From positions 1-53,216 of the forward strand of contig DJLT01000006.1 in NCBI GenBank assembly GCA_002435145.1: DNA of 53,216 nucleotides. The letters run 5' to 3'. Shown here one piece after another: positions 8,729-17,950 of this stretch (positions are counted from its first letter, which is position 1; each line of letters begins with the position of its first letter). The notes beneath the pieces are model-generated. The model worked only from the letters and a program-made list of their open reading frames with translations, was not told where the DNA came from and searched no databases. This stretch comes from Neptuniibacter sp. UBA6509. GTDB lineage: Bacteria; Pseudomonadota; Gammaproteobacteria; Pseudomonadales; Balneatricaceae. A program made the translations under genes and the position numbers.

Positions 8729-9936
8729 AAAACAAGGTCTCACACTCTACCGCCTTACAAGCTTACTTACTCATCGCCCTTATCGCGTTAGTGTTTTTCT
8801 TCTTGAAGGTGACTGGGTTTAATTCGGATGAACATTCTCAACGAGTGAATATACTGTTGTTAGCTGAGCGGGTGGATGCTGAATTAGATCAGGTTGCGTT
8901 GCAGATTCTGACGACCACCCTAAATCAGTATGACACCCTTTTGGGCTTGTACGACAAACATGAAAATCTTACTCGTTTATTAGCCTCTGATACGGGTGGT
9001 GTTTTTTATGGAACAAGTGAAAATATTACCGAAACTTCTGTGGCATTGTCTCATTTACTGCAAGCTAAGTTAGGCTTAATTGAGCGGCTTAAAACACAGT
9101 CAGCCATTGTGAGAAATGGTTTGTTTTATCTTCCAAAGCTTAGTGCCGAGCTTAGTAATCACCGATTTACTGGTGTTGTTCATCCAAATACGTATGTTAC
9201 ACAGCTAATGGCCTACAGCTATTTTGGCAGTGAATCCAGTAAAAGTAGTTTGTTAGATCAAATGGAGGTGTTAGAGCGTTGGGTTAAATTATATCCACAT
9301 GATAAAGCGCTGAGTCATTTTCATACTCACTTAACGAAAGCGCTTTCTGGGCTTAATAAGTTGGCTAAAATTCGACAGCAATATCTGACGATTGGTAGTA
9401 AGCAGCGACTTGAAGATCTTCGTTTGAACTATCTGCAACATCATCAAAAAAAGGTAGAAGAAACACAATCGTTAAGCGTCAAATTATTAGTGTTGTGTGT
9501 ATTTTTAATTGTATTTGTCATCTTTATATTACGTCGTTTAGACAGTGCCAGAATAGCTACGGAAGAGGCGAGTAATTTACTGCATGATGCCGTGGAGAAG
9601 TTATCAGAAGGTTTTGCGCTTTATTCATCGGATGGAGCCTTGCGCTTTACTAATAGCTGCTGGCTTGAACAGCACGGGATTAGTGATCTGAATGATTTTC
9701 CTAAAACCCTGAGGGAGTTTAATGAGAAGAAAAATATGTTCATTTCTGAGGAAAGTGAGCTTCAGGATGAGAGCACCGGGCAGTCATATACACTGCAGAA
9801 AACAACAGACGGACGTTGGTTACAGGCTAGAGATACGTTAACTAGCGATGGCGGACTTGTTTGTCTACGTGTGGATATGAGCGACTATAAGGCTGCTGAA
9901 CATCAGTTAAGAAAGTTAAGTAGTGCGGTAGAATAG
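8725..9936 (+). CDS. N-terminal half of membrane c-di-GMP protein (sensor and PAS), ends at amber stop
   Basis: Codes for 403 residues: a membrane segment (about 12-28), a long all-helical extracytoplasmic region (about 35-250) resembling double-all-helical (DAHL-type) ligand-binding domains, a second membrane segment (about 253-270), and a degenerate PAS domain (about 285-395). The frame stops at TAG 9934-9936 inside the phrase LSSAVE-stop-SPSSIIITD, where PAS proteins of this type normally read AVEQSPSSIIITD. The frame continues without another stop to 11961. The two parts are therefore one 1078-codon gene broken by a CAG-to-TAG change, unless the stop is suppressed. If translated alone, this half would be a membrane sensor without output domains. 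Confidence 0.85.
   Translation: MKNKVSHSTALQAYLLIALIALVFFFLKVTGFNSDEHSQRVNILLLAERVDAELDQVALQILTTTLNQYDTLLGLYDKHENLTRLLASDTGGVFYGTSENITETSVALSHLLQAKLGLIERLKTQSAIVRNGLFYLPKLSAELSNHRFTGVVHPNTYVTQLMAYSYFGSESSKSSLLDQMEVLERWVKLYPHDKALSHFHTHLTKALSGLNKLAKIRQQYLTIGSKQRLEDLRLNYLQHHQKKVEETQSLSVKLLVLCVFLIVFVIFILRRLDSARIATEEASNLLHDAVEKLSEGFALYSSDGALRFTNSCWLEQHGISDLNDFPKTLREFNEKKNMFISEESELQDESTGQSYTLQKTTDGRWLQARDTLTSDGGLVCLRVDMSDYKAAEHQLRKLSSAVE
9934..9936 (+). other. In-frame amber codon interrupting the c-di-GMP gene
   Basis: TAG at codon 404 of the joined frame. Flanking codons encode a conserved PAS start on both sides with no frame change, so a single C-to-T transition of CAG (Gln) explains it. Confidence 0.85.
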
Positions 9937-9984
9937 AGTCCCTCCTCAATTATTATTACCGATATTAATGGCGCGATAGAGTAT

Positions 9985-11961
9985 GTGAATCCTAAGTTTG
10001 AAGAGGTGTCAGGCTATGAGCTGGCAGATATATTAGGAGAGAACCCTAACTTCCTAAAATCGGGTTATACCTCTTCAAATGAATATGATGCGCTTTGGTC
10101 AGATCTGCTCTCAGGTAAGAGCTGGAAAGGGGTTTTTAATAATCGCCGAAAAGATGGCAGTGAATATTGGGAGTCTGCTTCTATCTCTCCAATTCGAGAT
10201 GAATTAGGTGAAATTACAAACTTGATAGCGATTAAAGAAGATATTACGCAGCAAAAAAAAGACAATGATAACCTTAAAATGGCTGCAGCCGTTTTTGATG
10301 CAACTCAAGAAGGCATAATGACGACGGATGCTCGGTTACGTATAACGGCGGTTAACCCTGCGTTTACTGAAATCACTGGGTATACAGAAAATGAGGTTCT
10401 GGGGAATTCGCCAGCCATTATTAGCTCTGGTAAGCATGATGCAGATTTTTATAAAAATATGTGGACAGTGCTGCTTCGTGATGGTCGCTGGTCAGCGGAG
10501 GTATGGAATAAAAGGAAGGACGGTTCTTTATATCCGCAATCCTTATCTGTGACAGTGGTTTCCGATGACCGGGGAGAGGTCTCTCAATACATAGCTATCC
10601 TATCTGATATATCCGAGCGTAAAGCTCAAGAGGAAAAGATTCATTATCAAGCATATCATGATGGATTAACGGGCCTTCCAAACCGCTCTTTATTAATGGA
10701 TAGGATTGAGCATGATCTAGAATTAGCGAAACGAACTGCTCATGTGAGTAGTTTATTGTTTGTTGATTTGGATCGTTTTAAGCGTGTAAACGATACCATG
10801 GGTCATGATGTGGGTGATCGGCTATTAGAGGAAGTGGCTGAGCGTTTAAAAAGCATTGTGCGTGCAAGTGACACTATCTCCCGTTTTGGTGGGGATGAAT
10901 TTGTTGTTTATTTGGCGGATATCTCAGGTCCTGAAGATGCTGTTCTTGTTGCTGAAAAAATTGTTGAGTCATTATCGAATCCATTTGATTTGAACGGTTT
11001 TGAAGTTTTCGCTGGAGCGAGTGTCGGTATAGCATTGGCGCCAAACGATGCAGATAGGCCTGATGAGCTCCTCCGTTTAGCTGATTTAGCGATGTATAAA
11101 GCGAAGGAATCTGGACGTAATCAGTATCACTTCTTTGCTTTAAAAATGCAGGATAAGGTCAACCGAAAATTAGCGTTAGAAAATTTAATGCGTAAGGCGT
11201 TAGATAACAATGAGTTTGAAGTTTTCTACCAGCCTATTATTGATAGTGTGAGTAAAGAAATTTTTGGCTTTGAAGCTTTAGCTCGATGGAAACAACCGGA
11301 TGAAGGGATGATCCCTCCTTCTGAATTTATCCCTGTGGCCGAGGAAAGTGGGCTCATTGCCCCAATAGGTGAATGGGTATTGGAGCAAGCTTGTCATGAT
11401 ATTAGCGTGTTGGATTCAGGGCACGGAAATGGAAAATTACACTTGTCGGTTAATGTCTCAAGCAGACAGTACCCCTTAGGGTTTAATGCGGCCAGCTTGA
11501 ATAATATTCTAGTCAAAACTGGTTTCTCTGGTCATTTACTTTCGCTGGAGTTAACGGAGAGCATTTTATTAGAAGATGATCCAGATTTATTACAGTGGCT
11601 AAGTGATTTTAAAGAGTTGGGTGTTAATTTATCAATCGATGACTTTGGTACAGGCTATTCCTCTTTAAGCTACCTGAAGCGCTTTCCTATTAATGTCTTG
11701 AAGATTGATCAAGCCTTTATCGCAGATCTAAATAAAGAGGATGATTCTGCATCCCTAGTGAAGGCAATTATAGCCATGGCTAGAAGTCTAAATATGAATG
11801 TGATTGCAGAGGGTGTTGAGTTGCAATACCAAGTGGAGTTGATAGAGCATCTAACTTGTCATTATATGCAAGGCTATTATTTCGCTAAGCCAATGTCCAT
11901 TGCTGAACTGACTGAATGGATTGCTAATTACAAGCTGATGCTTTCTAAAAAAGACCTATAG
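9985..11961 (+). CDS. C-terminal half: PAS-PAS-GGDEF-EAL c-di-GMP synthase/phosphodiesterase
   Basis: In the same frame as the preceding half. It carries the rest of one PAS domain (YVNPKFEEVSGY), a further PAS with PAC motif (to about residue 212), a GGDEF domain with intact FGGDEF (301-306) and a canonical RxxD inhibitory site (RASD, five residues before GGDEF), and an EAL domain with FEAL (429-432) and DDFGTGYSSL. Both catalytic signatures look intact, so the ancestral protein could make and degrade c-di-GMP. GTG 9985 is the first possible restart but has no good ribosome site and would cut into the PAS fold. Expression of this half alone is doubtful; readthrough of the amber codon is the alternative. 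Confidence 0.85.
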   Translation: MNPKFEEVSGYELADILGENPNFLKSGYTSSNEYDALWSDLLSGKSWKGVFNNRRKDGSEYWESASISPIRDELGEITNLIAIKEDITQQKKDNDNLKMAAAVFDATQEGIMTTDARLRITAVNPAFTEITGYTENEVLGNSPAIISSGKHDADFYKNMWTVLLRDGRWSAEVWNKRKDGSLYPQSLSVTVVSDDRGEVSQYIAILSDISERKAQEEKIHYQAYHDGLTGLPNRSLLMDRIEHDLELAKRTAHVSSLLFVDLDRFKRVNDTMGHDVGDRLLEEVAERLKSIVRASDTISRFGGDEFVVYLADISGPEDAVLVAEKIVESLSNPFDLNGFEVFAGASVGIALAPNDADRPDELLRLADLAMYKAKESGRNQYHFFALKMQDKVNRKLALENLMRKALDNNEFEVFYQPIIDSVSKEIFGFEALARWKQPDEGMIPPSEFIPVAEESGLIAPIGEWVLEQACHDISVLDSGHGNGKLHLSVNVSSRQYPLGFNAASLNNILVKTGFSGHLLSLELTESILLEDDPDLLQWLSDFKELGVNLSIDDFGTGYSSLSYLKRFPINVLKIDQAFIADLNKEDDSASLVKAIIAMARSLNMNVIAEGVELQYQVELIEHLTCHYMQGYYFAKPMSIAELTEWIANYKLMLSKKDL

Positions 11962-11965
11962 CGGC

Positions 11966-11998
11966 GGCACTATAGCGGCACTACAGCGGCACTACAGC
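11966..11998. repeat. Three tandem copies of an 11-bp unit
   Basis: GGCACTATAGC followed by two copies of GGCACTACAGC, directly after the EAL gene stop and running over the chromate transporter stop codon (11992-11994, minus strand). Two copies are identical and one differs by a single base. Confidence 0.8.
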
Positions 11999-13170
11999 AG
12001 ATTGCTGATAATGCCTAATATGCTAAAAACGATGACCAATACCAAGATTGGTATTTTAAAGTATCTCATAACAAAGAAACCACAGATGACAACTGCCATA
12101 TCAATGGCTGAACCTACAGCACTAATAAATACAGGTTGGTAGAGCGCTGAGAGTAACAAGCCTACGACTGAAGCATTTATCCCCCAAATAGCTCCCGCGA
12201 CTTTAGGTTGCGTCGTTAGTCTTTCCCATGAACCGTGAATGCTGAGTATAAGCAGAAAACCAGGTAAAAATATTGTTAAGGTCGCTGCTAATGCGCCGAG
12301 AAAACTGTTTTCAGGCATTAGGTCAGCACCTAAAAATGTGGCTAAGGTAAACATCGGCCCAGGAATGGCTTGTGCGGCCGCATAGCCCAATAGGAAACGT
12401 TCGTTATCTATTGATTCGGCTAAGGTTTGTTGTAATAGAGGGAGTACTACATGCCCGCCACCAAACACTAAACTACCCGCATGATAAAAAGAGGAAATAA
12501 GCTCAATCCAGTCTGAGGCTAAACCAAGTACAGGTAGAAGAAAAAAGAGCCCTACAAAAAGAAAGAAAGGAGGTTTCGTAATGTATGGATCTGATGCTTC
12601 TGATGTTGATGCAGTTATGGGACTACTCTTTTGTACCGCTCTATATTGCTTAAAAGCACCGTAAGCAGCGGCCATTATTAATACGCAAAGCTGAGTCCAT
12701 AAGCTTGGAAGTACCAGTAGCGTTGCTGCGGTTAAAACAGCGATTGCCATGGTGGTTGTTTCTTTACAGAAACTACGCATCATATTTAATGTAGCGTCAG
12801 CAACAACGATCACGGCGAGAAGCTTTAAACCATGGATAAGGCCGGTTAACCAAGCCTGCTCCTCATTGTAAAGTGTCGTGGTTGCAATAACATAAATAAT
12901 AAGAAAGGAGGGTAAGGTAAACCCTATGAAAGCCGCAAGTCCGCCTTTAAGGCCTGCTCGTTGCAAACCTAAGGCAAAGCCTACCTGACTAGAACCAGGG
13001 CCCGGTAAAAATTGGCTGAGGGCAACTAAGCGGGAGAAGCCGTCTTGGTCTATCCACTTTTTATCTTGGATAAAGGTTTTTTGGAAATAGCCTAAGTGAG
13101 CAGCGGGTCCACCAAAACTGGTTAAGCCCAAAAGTAAAAACTGCCAAAATACTTCCCACACTCGACGCAT
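11992..13170 (-). CDS. chrA: Chromate efflux transporter, CHR family
   Basis: A 392-residue inner-membrane protein of the long CHR type with two homologous halves. The N-terminal half has FGGPAAHLGYFQ and LSQFLPGPGSSQVGFALG; the C-terminal half has the matching FGGGHVVLPLLQ and AAQAIPGPMFTLATFLG. About ten hydrophobic segments are present, and the linker between halves is polar (about residues 175-195). Members expel chromate, though some act on other oxyanions. There is no chrB-like regulator next to it. It is convergent with the c-di-GMP gene, and its stop lies in the tandem repeat. Confidence 0.92.
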   Translation of the reverse strand: MRRVWEVFWQFLLLGLTSFGGPAAHLGYFQKTFIQDKKWIDQDGFSRLVALSQFLPGPGSSQVGFALGLQRAGLKGGLAAFIGFTLPSFLIIYVIATTTLYNEEQAWLTGLIHGLKLLAVIVVADATLNMMRSFCKETTTMAIAVLTAATLLVLPSLWTQLCVLIMAAAYGAFKQYRAVQKSSPITASTSEASDPYITKPPFFLFVGLFFLLPVLGLASDWIELISSFYHAGSLVFGGGHVVLPLLQQTLAESIDNERFLLGYAAAQAIPGPMFTLATFLGADLMPENSFLGALAATLTIFLPGFLLILSIHGSWERLTTQPKVAGAIWGINASVVGLLLSALYQPVFISAVGSAIDMAVVICGFFVMRYFKIPILVLVIVFSILGIISNLL

Positions 13171-13296
13171 TGTTATCTCACTGATCTCTCTAGGTACTTA
13201 ACTTAGTGTATTAATCAAAAGCTTTAAAACACATAGTTTAAATTTTTGTAGGGTACGTCAGTTTTATGATGATTTAGTGAAACTTACGTAGTGTTT

Positions 13297-14583
13297 TCAT
13301 TCTGAACTGTTTTCAAGCTTATTTTTTGCCTCAATCCATTGTGACATATACTGGGTGCTTTTCATGCTGTGATGATTAAGCATAGCTCCGGTAAAATTTT
13401 CTAGTCGGTGAGAGGGTAGGTCTTGTTTCAGTTGAATGATGTGTTGAATAAGGCGTGGGCCCGTTTTATTGCCATCATAATGGTTGTTCAGAATCTCACT
13501 AGAAAAGCGCTGTTTACGATCCCATAGATACTTATCAGTATAGTGATCTACGGTGGCTTGAATAAATGAACTGTTATCTTTCGCTATTTCTCCTGGCCAA
13601 TGTTCATCTGCAGTCATACCCTCAGCACCAATCTCTGTAGTGATTGAAGGGGTGCGACAAACCATTGCATCTAATAATTTACCCTTAATACCTGCACCAA
13701 AACGTAAGGGGGCCAAACAGAGTCTTGCGTTGCTAATGACATCGTAAGCGTTGTTTGCCCAACCTTTGATATGGAAGCCTGTTTTAGGGTTGTGAAGTGC
13801 TGTTGCTTTGGGTGGTGGGTAAGAACCGTAGATGTGAAGTTCCACATCTGGGTACCCCTTATCTTTCAGTTTTTCCTTTATTTCAGGCCAAAGGGTTTGC
13901 ATTTGCAAGACCGAATCCCAGTTGGGGGCGTGGCGAAAGTTTCCGATCATCATTAGGTTTTTTCGGGAATCGAAATCAGCGAGTTTTGTCGGTAGCTCTT
14001 CCAGATCTAGCATAAAAGGCAGGTGATAAATCTGTTGCATAGGCATACTAAATTGATGTTGTAACAGATCTATTTCGTAACTTGAGATAATTAAGGATAG
14101 GTCGGAGCGGTAGATAGCAGCAATCTCACGTTTGGCTAGGTCTGAGTATAGATCGCTGAGCTCCATCGGCCGATTTTTTTTAATCGCTTGGTGCCTTGCA
14201 TTACGCAAGCACTGAAGATCTTCAGTGTCTAATATTCTAAGCGCATTCGGGCAATTCTTTTCAACTCTCCAGCCAAACTGTTCTTCCATCATGAAACGAT
14301 CAAACATAACGATGTCTGGGTTAAGCTCGCTGATATGACGATCAAAACTGCTGTCGTTTAAGGTAATTGAAAGGCTTTGGATACCCTCCAATTTCAGATC
14401 GCTCATGTGATCTGTTTCTTGAGCTGGGCTAGCAAAAGTAACGTCCCAGCTTTGATTTTTAAAAAGGCGCAGAAGAGATAGCATATGGCTCCCTGCCGCT
14501 GATGAGTTCGGCTCAGGCCAGACATAACCAATGACAAGCACAGATAGATTGGTCGGTATGTCGATTGGGGATGAGAACGGCAT
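13297..14583 (-). CDS. Glycosyltransferase, GT4-like
   Basis: A 428-residue two-lobed GT-B protein. The N-terminal lobe begins with VLVIGYVWPEPNSSAAGSH, the extended phosphate-loop region common in these enzymes. The C-terminal lobe has the glycosyl_transf_1 features: LMMIGNFRHAPNWDSV, IYGSYPP, GFHIKGWANN, and the donor-binding LAPLRFGAGIKGKLLDAMVC with the later glutamate in EIGAEGM. Such enzymes transfer sugars from nucleotide donors during surface polysaccharide or glycoprotein synthesis. It is not within a polysaccharide cluster, so the acceptor is unknown. Confidence 0.8.
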   Translation of the reverse strand: MPFSSPIDIPTNLSVLVIGYVWPEPNSSAAGSHMLSLLRLFKNQSWDVTFASPAQETDHMSDLKLEGIQSLSITLNDSSFDRHISELNPDIVMFDRFMMEEQFGWRVEKNCPNALRILDTEDLQCLRNARHQAIKKNRPMELSDLYSDLAKREIAAIYRSDLSLIISSYEIDLLQHQFSMPMQQIYHLPFMLDLEELPTKLADFDSRKNLMMIGNFRHAPNWDSVLQMQTLWPEIKEKLKDKGYPDVELHIYGSYPPPKATALHNPKTGFHIKGWANNAYDVISNARLCLAPLRFGAGIKGKLLDAMVCRTPSITTEIGAEGMTADEHWPGEIAKDNSSFIQATVDHYTDKYLWDRKQRFSSEILNNHYDGNKTGPRLIQHIIQLKQDLPSHRLENFTGAMLNHHSMKSTQYMSQWIEAKNKLENSSE

Positions 14584-14840
14584 GAGGTTGTACCTATCAG
14601 TTAGAGAAGAACAGTGATACGAGATATTCTACCTTGGTAAAAAGAAGAATCTATAAAATGTCATCTTTCATTGTTTTAATAACGAGACTTGCGTCTATAA
14701 ATGGCAAGCTTGAGATGTTCGCTTCAGCAAAGACTTCTTTACAGAGTGGTTGGCCTTAATAAATAAGTTCTGCACGCTGTTGAATGGAATTAAAAAGATA
14801 GAGCTTTTAGATAAAGGCTCAATTATACGAAGGATAGAGT

Positions 14841-15374
14841 ATGACCTTGAAAGATAATTTCGAATTAATGGCTCGCTATAATCAGTGGATGAATGAAAAT
14901 ATTTACGAAGCGGCGAGTGAGCTAGATCAGGCTACACTTAAAGCTGACCAAGGTGCGTTTTTCAAATCTATACTAGGTACGCTTAATCATATTTTGGTGG
15001 GAGATATTATATGGCTACAACGGTTAGCTGAGCACCCGTCAAACTTTGTTGCTTTAGATAGGATTAAAACGATTCCTCGTCCTATTTCCTTAGATGTATT
15101 GTTATATGAAGATATCGAATTACTCAGAGATGAACGCTACCTAATTGATAAGGCGGTTATTGATCTTTGTGATCAGATCGAAATCTATGATTTAAACCAG
15201 CCTCTGTCTTTTACTAATATGAAAGGGAAGCGGTTTGAAAAAAGATTTGGCTATCTATTACAACATTTGTTCAATCATCAAACACATCATCGTGGCCAGG
15301 TTTCTACATTGTTAAGTCAAAATGGTGTTGAACTTGCCGTGACAGATCTTTTAGCCATTATTCCTGAAGCTTGA
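14841..15374 (+). CDS. DinB-family putative metal-dependent enzyme
   Basis: A 177-residue four-helix-bundle protein of the DinB/YfiT type. The expected histidine triad is visible: His50 (LNHILVGDIIWLQR), and His146 and His150 (FNHQTHHRGQVSTLL). Members bind a divalent metal; some are thiol-dependent transferases or hydrolases. Nothing shows which one applies here. The gene lies 17 bp before the DUF1835 gene in the same direction, so they are probably co-transcribed. Confidence 0.88.
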   Translation: MTLKDNFELMARYNQWMNENIYEAASELDQATLKADQGAFFKSILGTLNHILVGDIIWLQRLAEHPSNFVALDRIKTIPRPISLDVLLYEDIELLRDERYLIDKAVIDLCDQIEIYDLNQPLSFTNMKGKRFEKRFGYLLQHLFNHQTHHRGQVSTLLSQNGVELAVTDLLAIIPEA

Positions 15375-15391
15375 GTAATTTAAGGCAAAGC

Positions 15392-16501
15392 ATGAGATTA
15401 CATATTACGAACGGCGATTGTGCAGGTGAAATGTTGAAGTCATCTTCCTCTATAGAGGGGGATGTTTTGTGCTGGAGGGATCTACTGCATGATGGGCCTG
15501 TGCAGGCGCTGCCTTATCGTGAGTATGTCGCTAAACGAGTGGAGTATTTAAGTACTCTATTACGTGAAGGGGAGTGTTCTGAAGTAATACCAATGCAAAA
15601 AATAGAATCTGATTTCATAGAGCGAGATCTAATTTTATCTAGCCTTAGTACTTATAATGAGATTGTTTTATGGTTTGAGCATGATCTTTACGATCAACTG
15701 CAGTTGCTTGAGGTCTGTCAGCGTTTAAGTGAAAAGCAGAAGCCCTTACCAGATATATCACTCGTGAGTATCGATTCTCACTCTGAAGTACCGTTCTTTC
15801 ATGGGTTTGGGAATTTAACAATTCCTATGATGGAGAAACTTTTTCTGCAACGTCAACAACTGAGTCAGGCTCAATTAAAGATCGGCTGTGAACTTTGGGC
15901 TTCCTTTGTGGCTGATTCTCCTGAGCAGCTTGCTGCGTTTGCCAGAGATGAAATTGCAGGTTGGCCCTTTATGGCGCAGGCGCTTTCTCGCTTTTTTTCC
16001 GAATTCCCTGATGTAAATACAGGGTTAACATTGACCCAGACTTATCTGTTGTTGACGCTTTTGAAAGCGCCGGAAGAATTGCCCGCGCTAGAATACAACT
16101 TGAAGCTGGCGGAACAAGCGAATGCTTTACCTGAAGATATCACTGCAGAGCAGCGTTATTATGAAATCTTGATAGGCCCTGCAACCTTTAAGCGTATTTT
16201 CAATCATCTCCAGCAGCTTGAAACCGCTCCATTTATGGGAGATCTTTCCGTTCGTTATGAGCTTAACCGCCTTATTAACGCAGCCGTGCCTTATGTGAGT
16301 GTAATGCAGATTGATGGCGAGAGTGTTTACTCATTAACTCATGCGGGTGCGGAAGCAATACAGGGGCTAAGGCAGTGGCAACAGGATAACGAAATTGATT
16401 ATTGGCGCGGTGGGGTGCACTTAACGAATAGTTCTTTATGGATGTGGAGTGAGGAAGAGAAAAAGCTATTGCTTCACAACTGTTGTGTTAGTGAAAGCTA
16501 A
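15392..16501 (+). CDS. DUF1835-domain protein of unknown function
   Basis: A 369-residue protein whose N-terminus (MRLHITNGDCAGEML..., then VLCWRDLLHDGPV and a FEHDLYDQLQL segment) matches the DUF1835 family, with a helical C-terminal region. Function unknown. ATG 15392 is preferred over an upstream TTG because a TAAGG element lies about seven bases before it. It follows the DinB gene closely in an apparent two-gene unit. Confidence 0.82.
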   Translation: MRLHITNGDCAGEMLKSSSSIEGDVLCWRDLLHDGPVQALPYREYVAKRVEYLSTLLREGECSEVIPMQKIESDFIERDLILSSLSTYNEIVLWFEHDLYDQLQLLEVCQRLSEKQKPLPDISLVSIDSHSEVPFFHGFGNLTIPMMEKLFLQRQQLSQAQLKIGCELWASFVADSPEQLAAFARDEIAGWPFMAQALSRFFSEFPDVNTGLTLTQTYLLLTLLKAPEELPALEYNLKLAEQANALPEDITAEQRYYEILIGPATFKRIFNHLQQLETAPFMGDLSVRYELNRLINAAVPYVSVMQIDGESVYSLTHAGAEAIQGLRQWQQDNEIDYWRGGVHLTNSSLWMWSEEEKKLLLHNCCVSES

Positions 16502-16736
16502 GTTAATGATCTAACTAAATGCCTGTATTTTTGAAAATAGCTGATATGTTAAATTTCTATATAGTTTCGTCATAAATTTATATTGATGGCTTTAATTAAT
16601 ATTTTGCGTATTTAAAATTAGCTATATGTAACTCTTAAGTCTGTTTAGGCTTATCGCATCTTGTCAGCATGTTCATGCACTATATCGGTATCTAGCTACG
16701 AAATAGAGTGGCTTACAGGCGATATAGTTGTGCGGG

Positions 16737-16768
16737 GCTTATGGCTTAAGGAGCTTATAGCTTAAGAG
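16737..16768. repeat. Imperfect 16-bp tandem duplication
   Basis: GCTTATGGCTTAAGGA is followed at once by GCTTATAGCTTAAGAG (13 of 16 identical). Confidence 0.6.
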
Positions 16769-16862
16769 CCTAATCAGCAGGGTAATATTTTCATATATGC
16801 GAAAGAGGAACTTAGGAATAATCACGTACACGCATTGATGATTCTTAGTAGTGTGGGGTGAT

Positions 16863-16912
16863 AAAAATCGGCACATTAAAAGCAATCTATTCTAAATCGC
16901 TGTTAATGTGCC
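16863..16912 (-). terminator. Intrinsic terminator of the diguanylate cyclase gene
   Basis: Arms GGCACATTAA and TTAATGTGCC (10 bp) enclose a 23-base loop; on the minus strand the hairpin is followed by GATTTTTATC. It sits just after the minus-strand stop at 16922. Confidence 0.65.
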
Positions 16913-16921
16913 AGATGGTGA

Positions 16922-17950
16922 TTAACCGGAGATTTGAATCTGATTACGGCCACTATCTTTGGCTTTGTATAGTGCTTTATCCGTGCGTTCTACAAGTTGC
17001 TCTGCCGACTCGTCTGCGGTGAGCTGAGATACTCCAAAGGATGCGGTTATCGAACTGATTATCTCACCGGATTTCTTTTGTTTGATTCGGATAGCTTGGA
17101 TCTTTTGACGAATCTGTTCAGCAATATTCGCTGCCTCATCTACAGAAGTGGACGGCATCAGCACTGCAAACTCTTCTCCTCCAAATCTAACGGGTAGCAT
17201 TGGTTCAGGGCATACTTCTTTCAGGAGTTTACCGACATATTGCAGTACTTTATCACCCATAAGATGTCCGTAAGTGTCGTTAAAGCGTTTAAAGTGATCA
17301 ATGTCGATTAAGATAAAAGAGGAAATAATATCAGGATTGTTTATACCTACAAGCTGAGAAATTTCGGCATCAAATGCTCGCCGATTAAACAGGTTGGTTA
17401 ATGGATCTACACGGGCATCTTGCTTAGACTTATTTAGCTCTTCTTTCAGGGATTGTATTTCCGCTTGCGCTTCTTGCATGCGGTTTTGAAACTGCCTGGC
17501 TGTTTCGCTGATAGATTTTGTATGGGTTGATAGTGCTTGAATAACCGATTCTAGCGGAAGGCTAGGTTCACCATCTTCATTATTGTGAAGGTTATCAAGG
17601 CTATCTTCGAGGATCGAATGGTAGTCTTCGGTTTCTACTGCTGTTTTCTCAGCATGTTGGTGCAAATCATTAATTAAGTCGATAAGGCTTGCTTGCACAT
17701 CATCTGAACTATTAATCTCATCTTTGATCATATGCTCGCGAAAAAGTTGTTCGCTAAGCATTGTCGGGCAGGTGCCGTATGTTGTTAGAGTTTTGTTGAG
17801 TTCAACATTAAGTTCCGGCATACGGTCACTGACATAGGTATACCATAACGCATAGTTCAGTGGATTAGGCGAAATGTTGTGCTTAACCATCAGAGGGACA
17901 GCCTGACGGAGATATTCAGCAGCTTGGTTATTATCTTCAGCGAACTTCAT
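16922..17950 (-). CDS. Diguanylate cyclase (GGEEF)
   Basis: A 342-residue soluble protein. An N-terminal helical region (about 1-110) with LRQAVPLMVKHNISPNPLNYALWYTYV resembles a domain often seen before GGDEF in gammaproteobacteria. A coiled-coil linker (about 145-178) leads into a GGDEF domain with DPLTNLFNRRAFD, FILIDIDHFKRFNDTYGH and an intact GGEEF (257-261). No RxxD inhibitory site is present at the usual position, so product inhibition through that site is unlikely. It should make c-di-GMP from two GTP. No membrane segment. The input signal is unknown. Confidence 0.93.
   Translation of the reverse strand: MKFAEDNNQAAEYLRQAVPLMVKHNISPNPLNYALWYTYVSDRMPELNVELNKTLTTYGTCPTMLSEQLFREHMIKDEINSSDDVQASLIDLINDLHQHAEKTAVETEDYHSILEDSLDNLHNNEDGEPSLPLESVIQALSTHTKSISETARQFQNRMQEAQAEIQSLKEELNKSKQDARVDPLTNLFNRRAFDAEISQLVGINNPDIISSFILIDIDHFKRFNDTYGHLMGDKVLQYVGKLLKEVCPEPMLPVRFGGEEFAVLMPSTSVDEAANIAEQIRQKIQAIRIKQKKSGEIISSITASFGVSQLTADESAEQLVERTDKALYKAKDSGRNQIQISG

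Larger units (their letters stand above)
16502..16921. other. 420-bp intergenic region without a gene
   Basis: Lies between two convergent genes. It holds a 16-bp imperfect tandem duplication (16737-16768) and the terminator of the diguanylate cyclase gene (16863-16912). No coding frame with a ribosome site was seen. Confidence 0.5.
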
